64,000 nt of DNA from MWDV01 sp002070715. GTDB lineage: Bacteria; Verrucomicrobiota; Verrucomicrobiia; Limisphaerales; MWDV01. The position numbers and the translations under genes were made by a program. A model generated the notes under the pieces. It searched no databases. It was not told the DNA's origin and saw only the letters and a list, made by a program, of their open reading frames with translations. This document shows, piece by piece, positions 53,382 through 62,922 of this stretch; the first letter of the stretch is position 1, and each line of letters begins with the position of its first letter. Where the stretch lies: positions 49,341-113,340 of the forward strand of contig DAONTI010000013.1 of NCBI GenBank assembly GCA_035411585.1, written 5' to 3'.

Positions 53382-54419
53382 GTGGCAACGCCGCTTTCCC
53401 TCATCACCGGCGGATCGGGTTATTTCGGTTCGCGTTTACGGGATCACCTGCGCGCGGCGGGCCAGGCGGTGCGGGTGTTTGATCTGGTGGACGCGGACGA
53501 CCGCCCGGCGGACGTGGAATTTGTCCCGGGCGACATCCGCGACGCCGGCCCGGTCGCCCGGGCAGTGGCCCATTGCGACACGATTTATCATTGCGTGGCG
53601 CAAGTGCCACTGGCGAAGGATCAACCGCTTTTCCACTCGGTCAATGTGGGCGGCACCGAAACCCTGCTGCGCGCGGCGGCGATGGCAAAAGTGCGCAAGG
53701 TCATTTATATCTCCTCCAGCGCAGTCTTCGGCGCGCCGAAAACCAATCCCGTCACTGAAACCACGCCGCCAACGCCGGGCGAAGCGTATGGTCGGGCGAA
53801 ACGGGAGGGCGAACAGCTTTGTCAGGCGTTCGCGGAACGCGGATTGGATGTCACCATCATCCGACCGCGCACAATCATGGGCCACGGCCGGCTGGGGATT
53901 TTTCAGATTTTGTTTGAATGGATTCGCGAAGGGCACAACGTGCCGGTGCTCGGGCGCGGTGATAATGTTTATCAGTTTGTCCACGCGGACGATCTGGCCG
54001 ACGCCTGTCTCCGGGCGGCGGCGCAACCGGGCCCGACACTTTACCATTGCGGCGCGGCGCGATTCGGCACCATGCGCGAGACGCTTGAATCCCTGTGCGC
54101 GCACGCCCGCACCGGCGCGCGGGTCCGCAGCGTGCCGACGCGGGCCGCCGTGGCGCTCATGAAACTCACCAGTGCGCTCGGCTGGTCGCCGCTGGGCCCG
54201 TATCACGCGCTGATGTATGGCCGGTCGCTCTGGTTTGACATCACAAAAGCCCAACGCCAACTGGACTGGCAGCCGCGCTTTTCCAACGTGGAGATGTTCA
54301 TTCAAACCTACGACTGGTATCTGGCGAACCGCGAACAGGTCCTCCGCGCCCACGGCGCGTCGCACCACCGGTCGGCGGTCAAACAAGGCGTGTTAGCGCT
54401 GGCCAAATACCTCTGGTGA
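53382..54419 (+). CDS. NAD-dependent epimerase/dehydratase (second, extended SDR)
   Basis: 345 residues, GTG start at 53382. The Rossmann motif LITGGSGYFGSRLRDHL is at residues 6-22, VIYISSSAVFG holds the active-site Ser, and AYGRAKREGEQL the Tyr and Lys. FVHADDLADACLRAA and the C-terminal LDWQPRFSNVEMF fit the 3-beta-HSD/UDP-sugar epimerase group. It differs strongly from the preceding epimerase, so the pair is not a recent duplication. One base separates its stop from lnt. Confidence 0.9.
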   Translation: MATPLSLITGGSGYFGSRLRDHLRAAGQAVRVFDLVDADDRPADVEFVPGDIRDAGPVARAVAHCDTIYHCVAQVPLAKDQPLFHSVNVGGTETLLRAAAMAKVRKVIYISSSAVFGAPKTNPVTETTPPTPGEAYGRAKREGEQLCQAFAERGLDVTIIRPRTIMGHGRLGIFQILFEWIREGHNVPVLGRGDNVYQFVHADDLADACLRAAAQPGPTLYHCGAARFGTMRETLESLCAHARTGARVRSVPTRAAVALMKLTSALGWSPLGPYHALMYGRSLWFDITKAQRQLDWQPRFSNVEMFIQTYDWYLANREQVLRAHGASHHRSAVKQGVLALAKYLW

Positions 54420-54420
54420 A

Positions 54421-56145
54421 ATGTTCGCACGCTTGCCTTGCCGGGCGTTCGCGGCAACCCTCGCGGCGTTGAAGGCAGCACGACTCACGACCGGGGGACG
54501 TTATGGTGCGGCGATAATCGCCGGCCTGGGCTGGGCGCTGGCGTTCCCCCGCGTTTCCATCATGGGACTGGCGTGGCTCGCGCCCGCCTTGCTGCTGCTG
54601 GCGGCCGTTGGCGCGCGGACCAGAGAAAGTCTGCGGATCGGCTATCTCGCCGGGCTGACGCACTTCCTGGTTTCGCTTTCGTGGTTGCTGCAGATCCCGG
54701 TGCGGGGTTATCCGGTGTTGGGCTGGGTGGCTTTAAGCGCGTTTCTCGCGCTGTTCCCGGCGGTCTGGGTAATGTCCATGACCATCGCCGCACGAACCGC
54801 GACCCATTGGACGTCACGCGCGCGGTGGGCGCTGCTCGGGGCCGCGTTGTGGGTGGCGTTGGAGATGGTGCAGGCGCGCATCTGGGATGGCTTTCCGTGG
54901 AACTTTTTAGGCGCTTCGCAATACCGCCTGTTGCCGCTCATCCAAGGCGCTTCCGTGACCGGCGTGTATGGGGTGTCCTTTCTGGTGGTCTGGTTTTCTC
55001 TCGCGCTGTTCTGCGCCGGACGGGAGATCCTCCTTCATCCCACCCGCCGCTATGCGTGGTTGGGGGAAATCATTCTGCCGGCGACGGTGCTGGCGCTCGT
55101 CGCCGGCTTGGGGCTGCGCGCCCTGCGGGAACCGACCGACGGCGCGGAATCCTGGCGGGTCCTGTTTGTGCAACCGAGCATCCCGCAAACCTTGATTTGG
55201 TCGCCCGACGAAAATCAAAACCGGTTCCGCCAGTTGCTCGAACTAACGGAAACCGGTCTGGCCGACGCCCCGGATCTTGTGCTGTGGCCGGAAGCCGCCG
55301 TGCCCAACATGATCCGGTATGACGAATCCCTTTACCGAGCCGTGACCCGCCTGGCGCGCGAACACCGGGTCTGGATGATTCTCGGCTGTGACGACGCAGA
55401 ACCGCGCGCCAACCACACGGACCCCGACGCGGCGGATTATTTCAACGCCGCGTTTCTCGTCACACCCGACGGGGAACTGGCGGCGGACTACCGCAAGAAT
55501 CATCTGGTGATGTTCGGCGAATACCTGCCACTGGCGCGGTGGCTGCCGTTCATGCGCTGGTTGACGCCCATCACCGGCGGCTTCACGCCCGGCACACGCC
55601 CGGCGTCCTTTACCTTGGAACGCGAGCCGCCCCCGGCATCAGGCGAAACCACGTCGCCGAACGCCGCCGACGCCGTAGCAGAACCAGTCCGGCTCAAGGT
55701 GGCCCCGTTGATTTGTTTTGAGGACGTTTTCCCGCACGGCGTGCGCCGGCACGTGGAAGCCGACACCGATTTCCTCGTCAACCTGACCAACGATGGTTGG
55801 TTCGGTGAAAGCGCGGCCCAATGGCAACACGCGGCCAGTGCCACCTTCCGGGCGATTGAAAATGGAGTACCGCTTTTGCGCTGCTGCAACAACGGGCTCA
55901 CTTGCTGGCTGGACGCCCGCGGCCGGTGGCGCGCGCTTTTCCACGACGAAACCGACAGTGTTTATGGGCCGGGCGTTTTCACGACCACCGTACCCCGTCC
56001 GGCCGCCGCGCCGGCGACCTTCTACCGACGCTTCGGCGACGTGTTTGGTTGGAGCTGTTGCGCGGTGGCGGCCCTGGTCTGGAGACGGCAAATCTGGGCG
56101 GCAATCCGCCGCCGGCGGCACCCGGGGCTGGCGGCGACGGGTTGA
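54421..56145 (+). CDS. lnt: Apolipoprotein N-acyltransferase
   Basis: Adds the third acyl chain to lipoproteins at the inner membrane; 574 residues. About eight N-terminal membrane helices run to about residue 235, then a nitrilase-type domain. The catalytic triad is E291 (LVLWPEAAVPN), K359 (ADYRKNHLVMFGEYLPL) and C432 (PLICFEDVFP). An extra stretch near 395-420 (PPPASGETTSPNAADAVAEP) is a low-complexity loop beside the active site. The gene begins one base after the second epimerase stop. Confidence 0.93.
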   Translation: MFARLPCRAFAATLAALKAARLTTGGRYGAAIIAGLGWALAFPRVSIMGLAWLAPALLLLAAVGARTRESLRIGYLAGLTHFLVSLSWLLQIPVRGYPVLGWVALSAFLALFPAVWVMSMTIAARTATHWTSRARWALLGAALWVALEMVQARIWDGFPWNFLGASQYRLLPLIQGASVTGVYGVSFLVVWFSLALFCAGREILLHPTRRYAWLGEIILPATVLALVAGLGLRALREPTDGAESWRVLFVQPSIPQTLIWSPDENQNRFRQLLELTETGLADAPDLVLWPEAAVPNMIRYDESLYRAVTRLAREHRVWMILGCDDAEPRANHTDPDAADYFNAAFLVTPDGELAADYRKNHLVMFGEYLPLARWLPFMRWLTPITGGFTPGTRPASFTLEREPPPASGETTSPNAADAVAEPVRLKVAPLICFEDVFPHGVRRHVEADTDFLVNLTNDGWFGESAAQWQHAASATFRAIENGVPLLRCCNNGLTCWLDARGRWRALFHDETDSVYGPGVFTTTVPRPAAAPATFYRRFGDVFGWSCCAVAALVWRRQIWAAIRRRRHPGLAATG

Positions 56146-56277
56146 GCAGCATTCACGATTTTTCAAAAAAGATTGGCTTTAGCGGGGCAAACTTGGCAAA
56201 CCGTAGCCCGTCGCACCGTTAAAACTGACGGGAACGGTATTCCCGGACGGCGCGATTCGCGGAGAATCAGCAACCGC

Positions 56278-57159
56278 ATGAAGAACAAGCCCGTATTAAA
56301 ATTTGGCCTGCCGAAAGGCAGCCTGCAGGAAGCCACCATCCAAAAGATGGCCAAGGCCGGATTCAACATCCAGCTCAGCAGCCGGTCCTACGTGCCGTAT
56401 GTGGACGACGACGAATTCGTCATCCGCCTCATCCGGGCGCAGGAAATCAGCCGCTACGTGGAGCATGGCTACTTGGACTGCGGTATTACCGGCCACGATT
56501 GGATCGTTGAAAACGGGTCCAAAGTCCGCGAAGTGGGCGAGTTCATCTTCAGCAAGGTGTCGCGCAAACCCGCGCGCTGGGTCTTGTGCGTGCCGGAGCA
56601 TTCGCCGGTCAAAACGGTGAAGGATCTCCAAGGCAAACGCATCGCCACCGAGGTCGTGAATCTCACGAAGAAATACCTCAAAAAACACGGCGTCAAAGCC
56701 GAGGTGGAGTTCTCCTGGGGCGCCACGGAAGTGAAAGCGCACGAACTGGTGGATGCCATTGTGGAAGTCACGGAAACCGGCTCGTCGCTCCGGGCCAACA
56801 AACTGCGGATTGTGGATGAGCTGCTCAGTTCCACCCCGCGTTTGATTGCCAACCACGACGCCTGGAAAGACTCGTGGAAACGCCGGAAAATTGAGACGCT
56901 GGCCATGTTGTTGAAGGGCGCGCTCGATGCCGAAACAATGGTGGGACTTAAGATGAACATCGCCGAAAAGCGTCTCCCTCACCTGCTCCAGTCATTGCCC
57001 GCGCTGCGCAATCCGACCATCGCCAATCTCAGCCAGCAGGGCTGGGTCGCTGTGGAAACGATCGTCGAGGAACGCATTGTGCGGGACCTCATCCCGCAGC
57101 TCAAGCAAGCCGGGGCCGAAGGAATCATTGAATATCCGCTGAATAAAATCGTATATTGA
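56278..57159 (+). CDS. hisG: ATP phosphoribosyltransferase, long form (HisG-L)
   Basis: First step of histidine synthesis; 293 residues, the length of the self-sufficient long form. Motifs: LKFGLPKGSLQEATI, LRAQEISRYV-like segment, the ACT-like C-terminal domain (KGALDAETMVGLKMNIAEKRL) that binds histidine for feedback inhibition, and the PRPP-binding VEVTETGSSLRANKL. I chose the ATG at 56278 because it gives a standard N-terminus. It is followed 11 bases later by the small COX24-type gene. No other his genes are nearby. Confidence 0.95.
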   Translation: MKNKPVLKFGLPKGSLQEATIQKMAKAGFNIQLSSRSYVPYVDDDEFVIRLIRAQEISRYVEHGYLDCGITGHDWIVENGSKVREVGEFIFSKVSRKPARWVLCVPEHSPVKTVKDLQGKRIATEVVNLTKKYLKKHGVKAEVEFSWGATEVKAHELVDAIVEVTETGSSLRANKLRIVDELLSSTPRLIANHDAWKDSWKRRKIETLAMLLKGALDAETMVGLKMNIAEKRLPHLLQSLPALRNPTIANLSQQGWVAVETIVEERIVRDLIPQLKQAGAEGIIEYPLNKIVY

Positions 57160-57169
57160 CCGCAAACCT

Positions 57170-57271
57170 ATGGGTTCACTTAAAAAACGTCGGAAAACGA
57201 AAATCAACAAGCACAAGCGCCGCAAGAAACTGCGCGCCAATCGTCACAAGAAGCGCACCTGGCAGAAGTAG
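57170..57271 (+). CDS. AURKAIP1/COX24-type small basic ribosomal protein
   Basis: 33 residues, reading MGSLKKRRKTKINKHKRRKK then LRANRHKKRTWQK. Two thirds of the residues are Lys, Arg or His. The MGSLKKRR..KI.KHK pattern is the COX24/AURKAIP1 C-terminal motif, known from a mitochondrial small-subunit protein (mS38) and from small ribosomal proteins of Bacteroidetes and related phyla. It is too short for most gene finders. It lies directly after hisG and before a terminator, so it may share the hisG transcript. Confidence 0.8.
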   Translation: MGSLKKRRKTKINKHKRRKKLRANRHKKRTWQK

Positions 57272-57310
57272 GCTTCTGCCGGCGGGAGACCGTTGCCGCT
57301 GGAACCGCGC

Positions 57311-57350
57311 CCCCGCGCCCTGGCTACCAGGCGCGGGGCGGGTTATTTTT
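57311..57350 (+). terminator. Terminator-like hairpin after the small ribosomal protein gene
   Basis: A 12-bp GC-rich stem (CCCCGCGCC-C-TGG against CCAGGCGCGGGG, one bulged C) around a three-base loop at 57324-57326, then CGGG and a T-rich tail (TTATTTTT). It sits 39 bases after the small gene stop and just before the TPR lipoprotein start. Confidence 0.6.
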
Positions 57351-57355
57351 CCGCC

Positions 57356-59038
57356 ATGAGCCGCATCCAATTGATTGCGTTCACCCTCCTGGCCGGAGGG
57401 GTGTTGCTGGGGACCGGGTGTGCCCGGAAAACCCCGACGGAGATCCCCCGGCACCGCCCCGCCCGCACCAGTTGGGGTAAAGCGCACAAACCGTCGCCGC
57501 AGGCACAATCCCACGCCCGCTATGCCGACGGCGTCATCGCTGAAATGCAAGGCGAACTCGATACCGCCATGGACGCGTTCACGACGGCTGTGGCGCTTGA
57601 TCCGACGGATGAAGAACTCCTGCTGGATGTCACCCTCCGGTTTCTCCAATACAAACATCCGGAACGCGCCCTGCCCTTGTTGACCAATGCCGTGTCCCGT
57701 TCGCGGAGCTTCTCGGGTCTGGTGGACGCGCGCCTGGGGGTCGTCTATACCCAACTGGGTCAGCCGGAACGCGCGATCGCGGCGAATCAAGCGGCCATCC
57801 GCAAGCAACCCACGCTCCTGAGCGCGCACCAAAATCTCTACCTGAACCATCTCCAGCAGAAACAAGAAGACCAGGCGTTGCACGACCTCGAAGCGGCCGC
57901 CACCGTCGCCGGGGCGGATGCCGACTTCCTCGCCGGCATCGCCGAGTTGTTTGCCAATTACGGGATGCTGGTGCCGGCGCAGCGGGTGCATGGGCAATCC
58001 CGCGCCCGCGAATTGCTGCTTCTGGCGGCGGACCTGTCCCCCACGAATACGACGACGCAATTAAAACTGGCGGAGGGATTCAATCTGGTGGGGGACACGA
58101 CACGCACCATCGAATTTTACCAGCGCGCGCTCGCGGCTCTGCATGAAAACCTCCCCCTTCGCGACGCCGTCCGCACCAAGCTCGCCGACCTTTACCTGCG
58201 CACCCGGGACCGGGCGCGGGCCACAGAAATGCTCGAAGCCATTCTGCGCGACGACCCGACCAATGCGCAGGCCAACTTTGTCTTGGGCAACCTGGCGTTC
58301 GACGACAAGCGCATGGAACGCGCGGCGGAGTATTTCGCGCGGGCCCTGCTCCTCAATCCCCGGTTGGAACCGGCGCATTACGATCTCGCTCTTACCCTGC
58401 TTAACTTGGAGCGTTACGACGACGCGCTCGCCACCCTTGCCCAGGCCCGGGAACGGTTTGCCTCGAGTTTCCTGATGGAATACCTCAGCGGCATCGTGCA
58501 CATCCGGCGCAAGGATTACACCAATGCCGTCCGGTATTTCACCGCTGCGGAAATCGTCGCCCAAGCGGGGGAAACCAACCGCCTGACCGCGCCCTTTTAT
58601 TTTCAAACCGCCGCCGCGCTTGAACGCATCGGGCGGCTGGACGAGGCCGCCGCCACCTTCGAAAAATGTCTGCAACTCGCGCCCGACTTCCATGAAGCCC
58701 AGAACTACCTCGGCTACATGTGGGCGGAACAAGGCACGAACCTGCATCGCGCCCGCGAACTGATTGAGCAGGCGGTCCAAGCGGAACCCGAGAACGCCGC
58801 CTACCTCGATAGTCTGGGCTGGGCTCTGTTCAAACTGGGCCAACTACCCGAAGCCTTGGAGGCGATGCATCGCGCCATTCAATTCGCCGATCCCCCCGAT
58901 CCCACGCTGTTCGATCACCTCGGCGACATTCATCAGGCATTGGGAGAAAAAGAGGCGGCCCGCGCGGCTTGGCAAAAATCGCTCGAAATCGAACCCAACG
59001 ATGCCATTCGCCGGAAACTCGGCGCGCCCGCCCCGTAG
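57356..59038 (+). CDS. TPR-repeat lipoprotein
   Basis: 560 residues. The N-terminal lipoprotein signal (LIAFTLLAGGVLLGTGC) has Cys at the lipobox. The rest is a run of tetratricopeptide repeats, with typical A-x3-Y/W, A and P positions (for example LGVVYTQLGQPERAIAANQAA, NFVLGNLAFDDKRMERAAEYF, NYLGYMWAEQGTNLHRARELI). It is likely an outer-membrane-facing scaffold for protein-protein contacts; partner unknown. The ATG at 57356 places the signal peptide correctly; an upstream in-frame start would extend through the terminator. Confidence 0.88.
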   Translation: MSRIQLIAFTLLAGGVLLGTGCARKTPTEIPRHRPARTSWGKAHKPSPQAQSHARYADGVIAEMQGELDTAMDAFTTAVALDPTDEELLLDVTLRFLQYKHPERALPLLTNAVSRSRSFSGLVDARLGVVYTQLGQPERAIAANQAAIRKQPTLLSAHQNLYLNHLQQKQEDQALHDLEAAATVAGADADFLAGIAELFANYGMLVPAQRVHGQSRARELLLLAADLSPTNTTTQLKLAEGFNLVGDTTRTIEFYQRALAALHENLPLRDAVRTKLADLYLRTRDRARATEMLEAILRDDPTNAQANFVLGNLAFDDKRMERAAEYFARALLLNPRLEPAHYDLALTLLNLERYDDALATLAQARERFASSFLMEYLSGIVHIRRKDYTNAVRYFTAAEIVAQAGETNRLTAPFYFQTAAALERIGRLDEAAATFEKCLQLAPDFHEAQNYLGYMWAEQGTNLHRARELIEQAVQAEPENAAYLDSLGWALFKLGQLPEALEAMHRAIQFADPPDPTLFDHLGDIHQALGEKEAARAAWQKSLEIEPNDAIRRKLGAPAP

Positions 59039-59072
59039 CGAGAACTTGGGTCACCCACTTCCGGGCCCGTTC

Positions 59073-59456
59073 ATGCCCCACCAGTTCAAACATCACTACA
59101 CTTCCGCGGAAGCCGCCGCTTTGCTGCCGCAAATCCGTCAGTGGTTGAACCAGCTTCGCCAGTTGCATCCCCGATTGGCCAACCGGGATGAACGCCTCCG
59201 TCAACTCCTGGCCCGCGGTTATGAAGTCGGCGGTCCCCTGGCCAACGAATGGATGCGGCTGATCACGGAAATCCAAGCCATCTTCGATGAATTCAAGCGG
59301 CGCGAGCTGCTCATCAAAGATCTCGATCGCGGGTTGGTGGATTTCCCCGCGTTCATTGGCGGCCGCGAAGTGTTTCTCTGCTGGGAAGAAGGCGAGGACA
59401 CGGTGGAGTTCTGGCACGAACTGAACGACGGCTTTGCCGGTCGCGAACGGCTGTAA
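59073..59456 (+). CDS. DUF2203 family protein
   Basis: 127 residues. The pattern HHYTSAEAAALLPQIRQWL, then DLDRGLVDFPAFIGGREVFLCWEEGEDTVEFWHEL, is the DUF2203 signature (a helical N-terminus and the conserved DFP....L.W..GE....WH segment). Function unknown across the family. The ATG at 59073 is 34 bases after the TPR stop, so the genes may be co-transcribed. It is convergent with uvrA. Confidence 0.88.
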   Translation: MPHQFKHHYTSAEAAALLPQIRQWLNQLRQLHPRLANRDERLRQLLARGYEVGGPLANEWMRLITEIQAIFDEFKRRELLIKDLDRGLVDFPAFIGGREVFLCWEEGEDTVEFWHELNDGFAGRERL

Positions 59457-59549
59457 CGCAGCCGGGGAGCGGGTTGGAAAGAAAGGTTCTGTCGTCAACG
59501 GGAGCTGGCGGTCACAAACTTTCGTGAGCCGCCCCGCCCGCGGAGCGAA

Positions 59550-62500
59550 TCAACCCAGCAACGACCGCAACGCTTGTCCAGTATGACTGGATGAACAAGC
59601 CGCCACGTCTTGGGGAGTGCCCTGCGCCACCAGCCGTCCCCCGCCCGCGCCCGCTTCCGGGCCAAGATCCATCACCCAGTCGGCGCATTTGATGACCTCC
59701 AGGTTGTGTTCAATGACCAATACGGAATGGCCGGCATCTACCAGACGCTGGAACACCTTGAGCAAAATGGACACATCCTCAAAATGCAGTCCGGTGGTCG
59801 GCTCTTCGAACAGGAAGAGCGTGGGCGCGATGTCCGCCGTCCGCTGCGGGGCGACTCCCGTTTGCCCGGCCTTCGTCTTGCGCACGCCTTGGGAAGATCG
59901 GACTTTGGATGGCCTCGTGGTTTCCGCTTCGGCCAAATGCCGGACCAATTTCAACCGCTGACTTTCGCCGCCCGAGAGGGTGTTGATGGGTTGGCCCAAG
60001 CGCAAATAACCCAAGCCCACCTCCGCCAACAACCGCAGACGAACGACCGCGCGCCGGGCCGGCTGGGAGTCCGTGAAGCCGGAAAGAAATTCCACCGCTT
60101 CCTCTACCGTGGCTTCCAGGAGATCGGCGATGGACCATTCCCGTGCGGCGGTGGGCGGCTTTCGGCGGCGGGCGGACACCGATGGAACAGAGGTCGCCGA
60201 CTCTTGTTCCCCGCTCCGGATTTTCACGGCCAGAATGTGTTCGCGATACCGCCGCCCGTCGCAATCGGGGCAACGAATGAACACGTCGCTGAGAAATTGC
60301 ATCTCGATTTTTTCGAACCCCGCGCCCCGGCATCGTTCGCACTGGCCCTGCGCGGAATTGAAACTGAACGCGCTGGCGCTCAAGCCGCGTTGCCGGGCCG
60401 CGTCGGACTGCGCGAAGACCTCGCGGAGATCATCGAACGCGCCGATGTAAACGGCGGGATTCGAGCGCGGCGTTTTGCCGAGGGAAGATTGGTCAACCAA
60501 CACCACGCGGGCGAGATGTTCCGCGCCTTCGAGAGTAGCGGTCCCCAACTGACCGGCGGACAACGCTTCATCCGCCGGCGCCGCCGGGCCCGGTGCATCC
60601 AAACGATCGGATGCCTTGCGAACGGGCGCAAGGACGGCGGGATTCGCGGACTGAAGTTGCGCCGTAAGCAGCGGAAGCAGGATTTCCCGGACCAGCGTGG
60701 TTTTGCCCGAACCACTGACGCCCGTCAGACAAACCAGCCGCTCCAAGGGAATGCGCACGGTCACATCGCGAAGATTGTGGCGTGTGGCGTGACGAATGAT
60801 TAACGCGGGACCATCGCCAGCTCCGCCGTCAGTCGCAACGGCGCGGGTCTGGCGTTTCGCGCCACGAACGTTGCCCAGGTTTGCCGGTTCGGCGACGGAA
60901 GGATCCCGGAATGACACCGGACGGAGGGGCGGAATCTCCACCCGTTTCCGGCCGCTTAAATACTGGCCGGTCAACGAAGCCCGGCAGCGTTGAATATCGC
61001 GGAACGAACCTTGAAACACCACCTGACCGCCGGTGGCGCCATGGCCGGGGCCGAGATCCACGATCTGGTCCGCCGCGCGCATCACGCCCGGTTCGTGCTC
61101 GACCACCACCACCGTATTGCCGGTGTCCCGCAAGCGTTCGAGGATGCGCACCAAACGCGCGGTATCGCGCGGATGCAAGCCCACGCTGGGTTCGTCCAGC
61201 ACGAAGAGGGTGTTGACCAGCCGTGTGCCCAGGCAGGTCGTCAGGCTGACCCGTTCGGTTTCGCCACCGGAAAGGGTCCGCGTCGGCCGGTCCAACGTGA
61301 GATAGGCCACGCCGACCTCCTCCAAGTACGCCAGGCGCGAACGCACTTCGTCCAGCACCAGCGTCAGCGGATCGCCCGGTCTGAACGCGCGTTTCCGGGC
61401 CAGGGTTTCGACCACTTGGAGCGCGTCGGTAATCGTCAACGCATAAAAATCCGCCAGGGAAAGCTGCTGGGCGCCGGCTTCGACTGCCGAATCACCCGCA
61501 GACGACGAGTCCCGCGAACGCCTGCCCACACCGGCGGGAAGCAAATACAGCAGGGCTTCTGGTTTCAGCCGCGCCCCGCGACAATCCGGGCAGGTCGTGT
61601 AGGCGCGGTAGCGCGAAAGCAGAACGCGCATGTGCATTTTGTAGGCCTTGGATTCCAACCAGCGGAAATAACCTTTCATCCCGTACCAACACCGCGGCCA
61701 CTCGTGTTCCTCGTCCTTGCCATAATCGGGATCACCATTCACCACCCACTCCTGCCATCGGGAGGGCAGTTGGTGGAAGGGCACGTCGGTGGGAATGGCC
61801 ATCGCCCGGCACATGCGCAACAAATCACGCTGACATTCCCGGCCGGTGCCGGTCTGCCACGGTTTGACCACGCCCTCGGCCAGCGACTTCGTGCGGTCGG
61901 GCATCGCGAGGTCATAGTCAATGGAAATGACGCGGCCAAACCCTTTGCAGGTGGCGCACGCGCCGACGGGATGGTTGAAACTAAACAAGGCCGGCAAGGG
62001 CTCGCGGTAGGCCAGATCACACGCGGCGCAATGGAGGTGATTGGAAAACGGCCGGGGATGGCGCACGGCGGCGGGCGGCTGAAACTCCCAAACCACCAGT
62101 TTGCCTTGGCCGAAATGATACGCCTGCTCGCAGGCTTCGATGAACCGCGCCCGGGCGGACGGCGTCAGTGTGAGACGATCCTGCACCACTGTCAGCGACG
62201 ACGGACGCGGCGCCGGCGGCGCCAGGCGCGCCAGGGCATCCTCCAGGCGCACAACTGCGTTACCCCAAAGCAGGCGTTGAAAACCTTGTTTGGCGATCAA
62301 GGCAAACGATTCCGCCAACGACAACTTCTCCGACAACGGCAGATCAAACGTCACGAGCACTTCCCGTTGCCGCGTCCGTTCGGCCGAATCTTTGGACGTT
62401 TGACCGCGCCCAGCCGGATTTGCTCCGTCGTCGCGCACACTTTTCCACACCAACTGGGGCGCGTCTTTCCGCACCGGTTGCCCGCATCCGCGGCAGTGCA

Positions 62501-62870
62501 GTTGCGCCACGTGCGGCCAGAGGGCTTTCAAGTAATCGCAAATCTCCGTCATCGTGCCGACGGTCGAGCGCGTGGTGCGGACGGTGTTGCGTTGCTCGAT
62601 GGCGATGGCGGGCGGAATGCCCTCGATGCTGTCCACCGCCGGTTTGTCCATGCGATCGAAGAACTGCCGGGCGTAGGGCGAGAACGTCTCGATGTAACGC
62701 CGTTGTCCCTCGGCGTAGAGGGTGTCGAAAGCTAGTGAACTTTTGCCCGAACCGCTCAATCCGGTGATCACAATCAACCGTTGCAACGGCAGATCCAGAT
62801 CGAACCCTTTGAGGTTGTTCTGGCGCACTCCCCGCAAACGGATGAGCGGATCAACGGCGCGACGCGGCAT
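59550..62870 (-). CDS. UvrA-family excinuclease ATPase with linker insertions
   Basis: 1106 residues against about 940 for standard UvrA. Two ABC modules: Walker A TGLSGSGKSSLAFDTL and TGVSGSGKTTLVREIL; signature sequences LSGGETERVSL and LSGGESQRLKL; Walker B VLDEPSVGLH and LFEEPTTGLH. Zinc-type Cys pairs appear at HCRGC, HCAAC...CATC and CERC...CPDC. The sequence YIETFSPYARQFFDRMDKPAVDS with IPPAIAIEQRNT differs from the usual UvrA1 LSAYARQFL form, suggesting a UvrA paralogue rather than the main repair gene. Extra Arg/Ser/Ala-rich stretches occur between motifs (near 59800-59940, 60120-60225, 60490-60660, 60760-60960 and 61480-61545). The function is DNA damage recognition or a related DNA-binding ATPase role. 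Confidence 0.9.
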   Translation of the reverse strand: MPRRAVDPLIRLRGVRQNNLKGFDLDLPLQRLIVITGLSGSGKSSLAFDTLYAEGQRRYIETFSPYARQFFDRMDKPAVDSIEGIPPAIAIEQRNTVRTTRSTVGTMTEICDYLKALWPHVAQLHCRGCGQPVRKDAPQLVWKSVRDDGANPAGRGQTSKDSAERTRQREVLVTFDLPLSEKLSLAESFALIAKQGFQRLLWGNAVVRLEDALARLAPPAPRPSSLTVVQDRLTLTPSARARFIEACEQAYHFGQGKLVVWEFQPPAAVRHPRPFSNHLHCAACDLAYREPLPALFSFNHPVGACATCKGFGRVISIDYDLAMPDRTKSLAEGVVKPWQTGTGRECQRDLLRMCRAMAIPTDVPFHQLPSRWQEWVVNGDPDYGKDEEHEWPRCWYGMKGYFRWLESKAYKMHMRVLLSRYRAYTTCPDCRGARLKPEALLYLLPAGVGRRSRDSSSAGDSAVEAGAQQLSLADFYALTITDALQVVETLARKRAFRPGDPLTLVLDEVRSRLAYLEEVGVAYLTLDRPTRTLSGGETERVSLTTCLGTRLVNTLFVLDEPSVGLHPRDTARLVRILERLRDTGNTVVVVEHEPGVMRAADQIVDLGPGHGATGGQVVFQGSFRDIQRCRASLTGQYLSGRKRVEIPPLRPVSFRDPSVAEPANLGNVRGAKRQTRAVATDGGAGDGPALIIRHATRHNLRDVTVRIPLERLVCLTGVSGSGKTTLVREILLPLLTAQLQSANPAVLAPVRKASDRLDAPGPAAPADEALSAGQLGTATLEGAEHLARVVLVDQSSLGKTPRSNPAVYIGAFDDLREVFAQSDAARQRGLSASAFSFNSAQGQCERCRGAGFEKIEMQFLSDVFIRCPDCDGRRYREHILAVKIRSGEQESATSVPSVSARRRKPPTAAREWSIADLLEATVEEAVEFLSGFTDSQPARRAVVRLRLLAEVGLGYLRLGQPINTLSGGESQRLKLVRHLAEAETTRPSKVRSSQGVRKTKAGQTGVAPQRTADIAPTLFLFEEPTTGLHFEDVSILLKVFQRLVDAGHSVLVIEHNLEVIKCADWVMDLGPEAGAGGGRLVAQGTPQDVAACSSSHTGQALRSLLG

Positions 62871-62922
62871 AACGGCAAAAAGAGAACAGGCGCGCGAACG
62901 GATTCAATCCAGCGCCGGGCCG

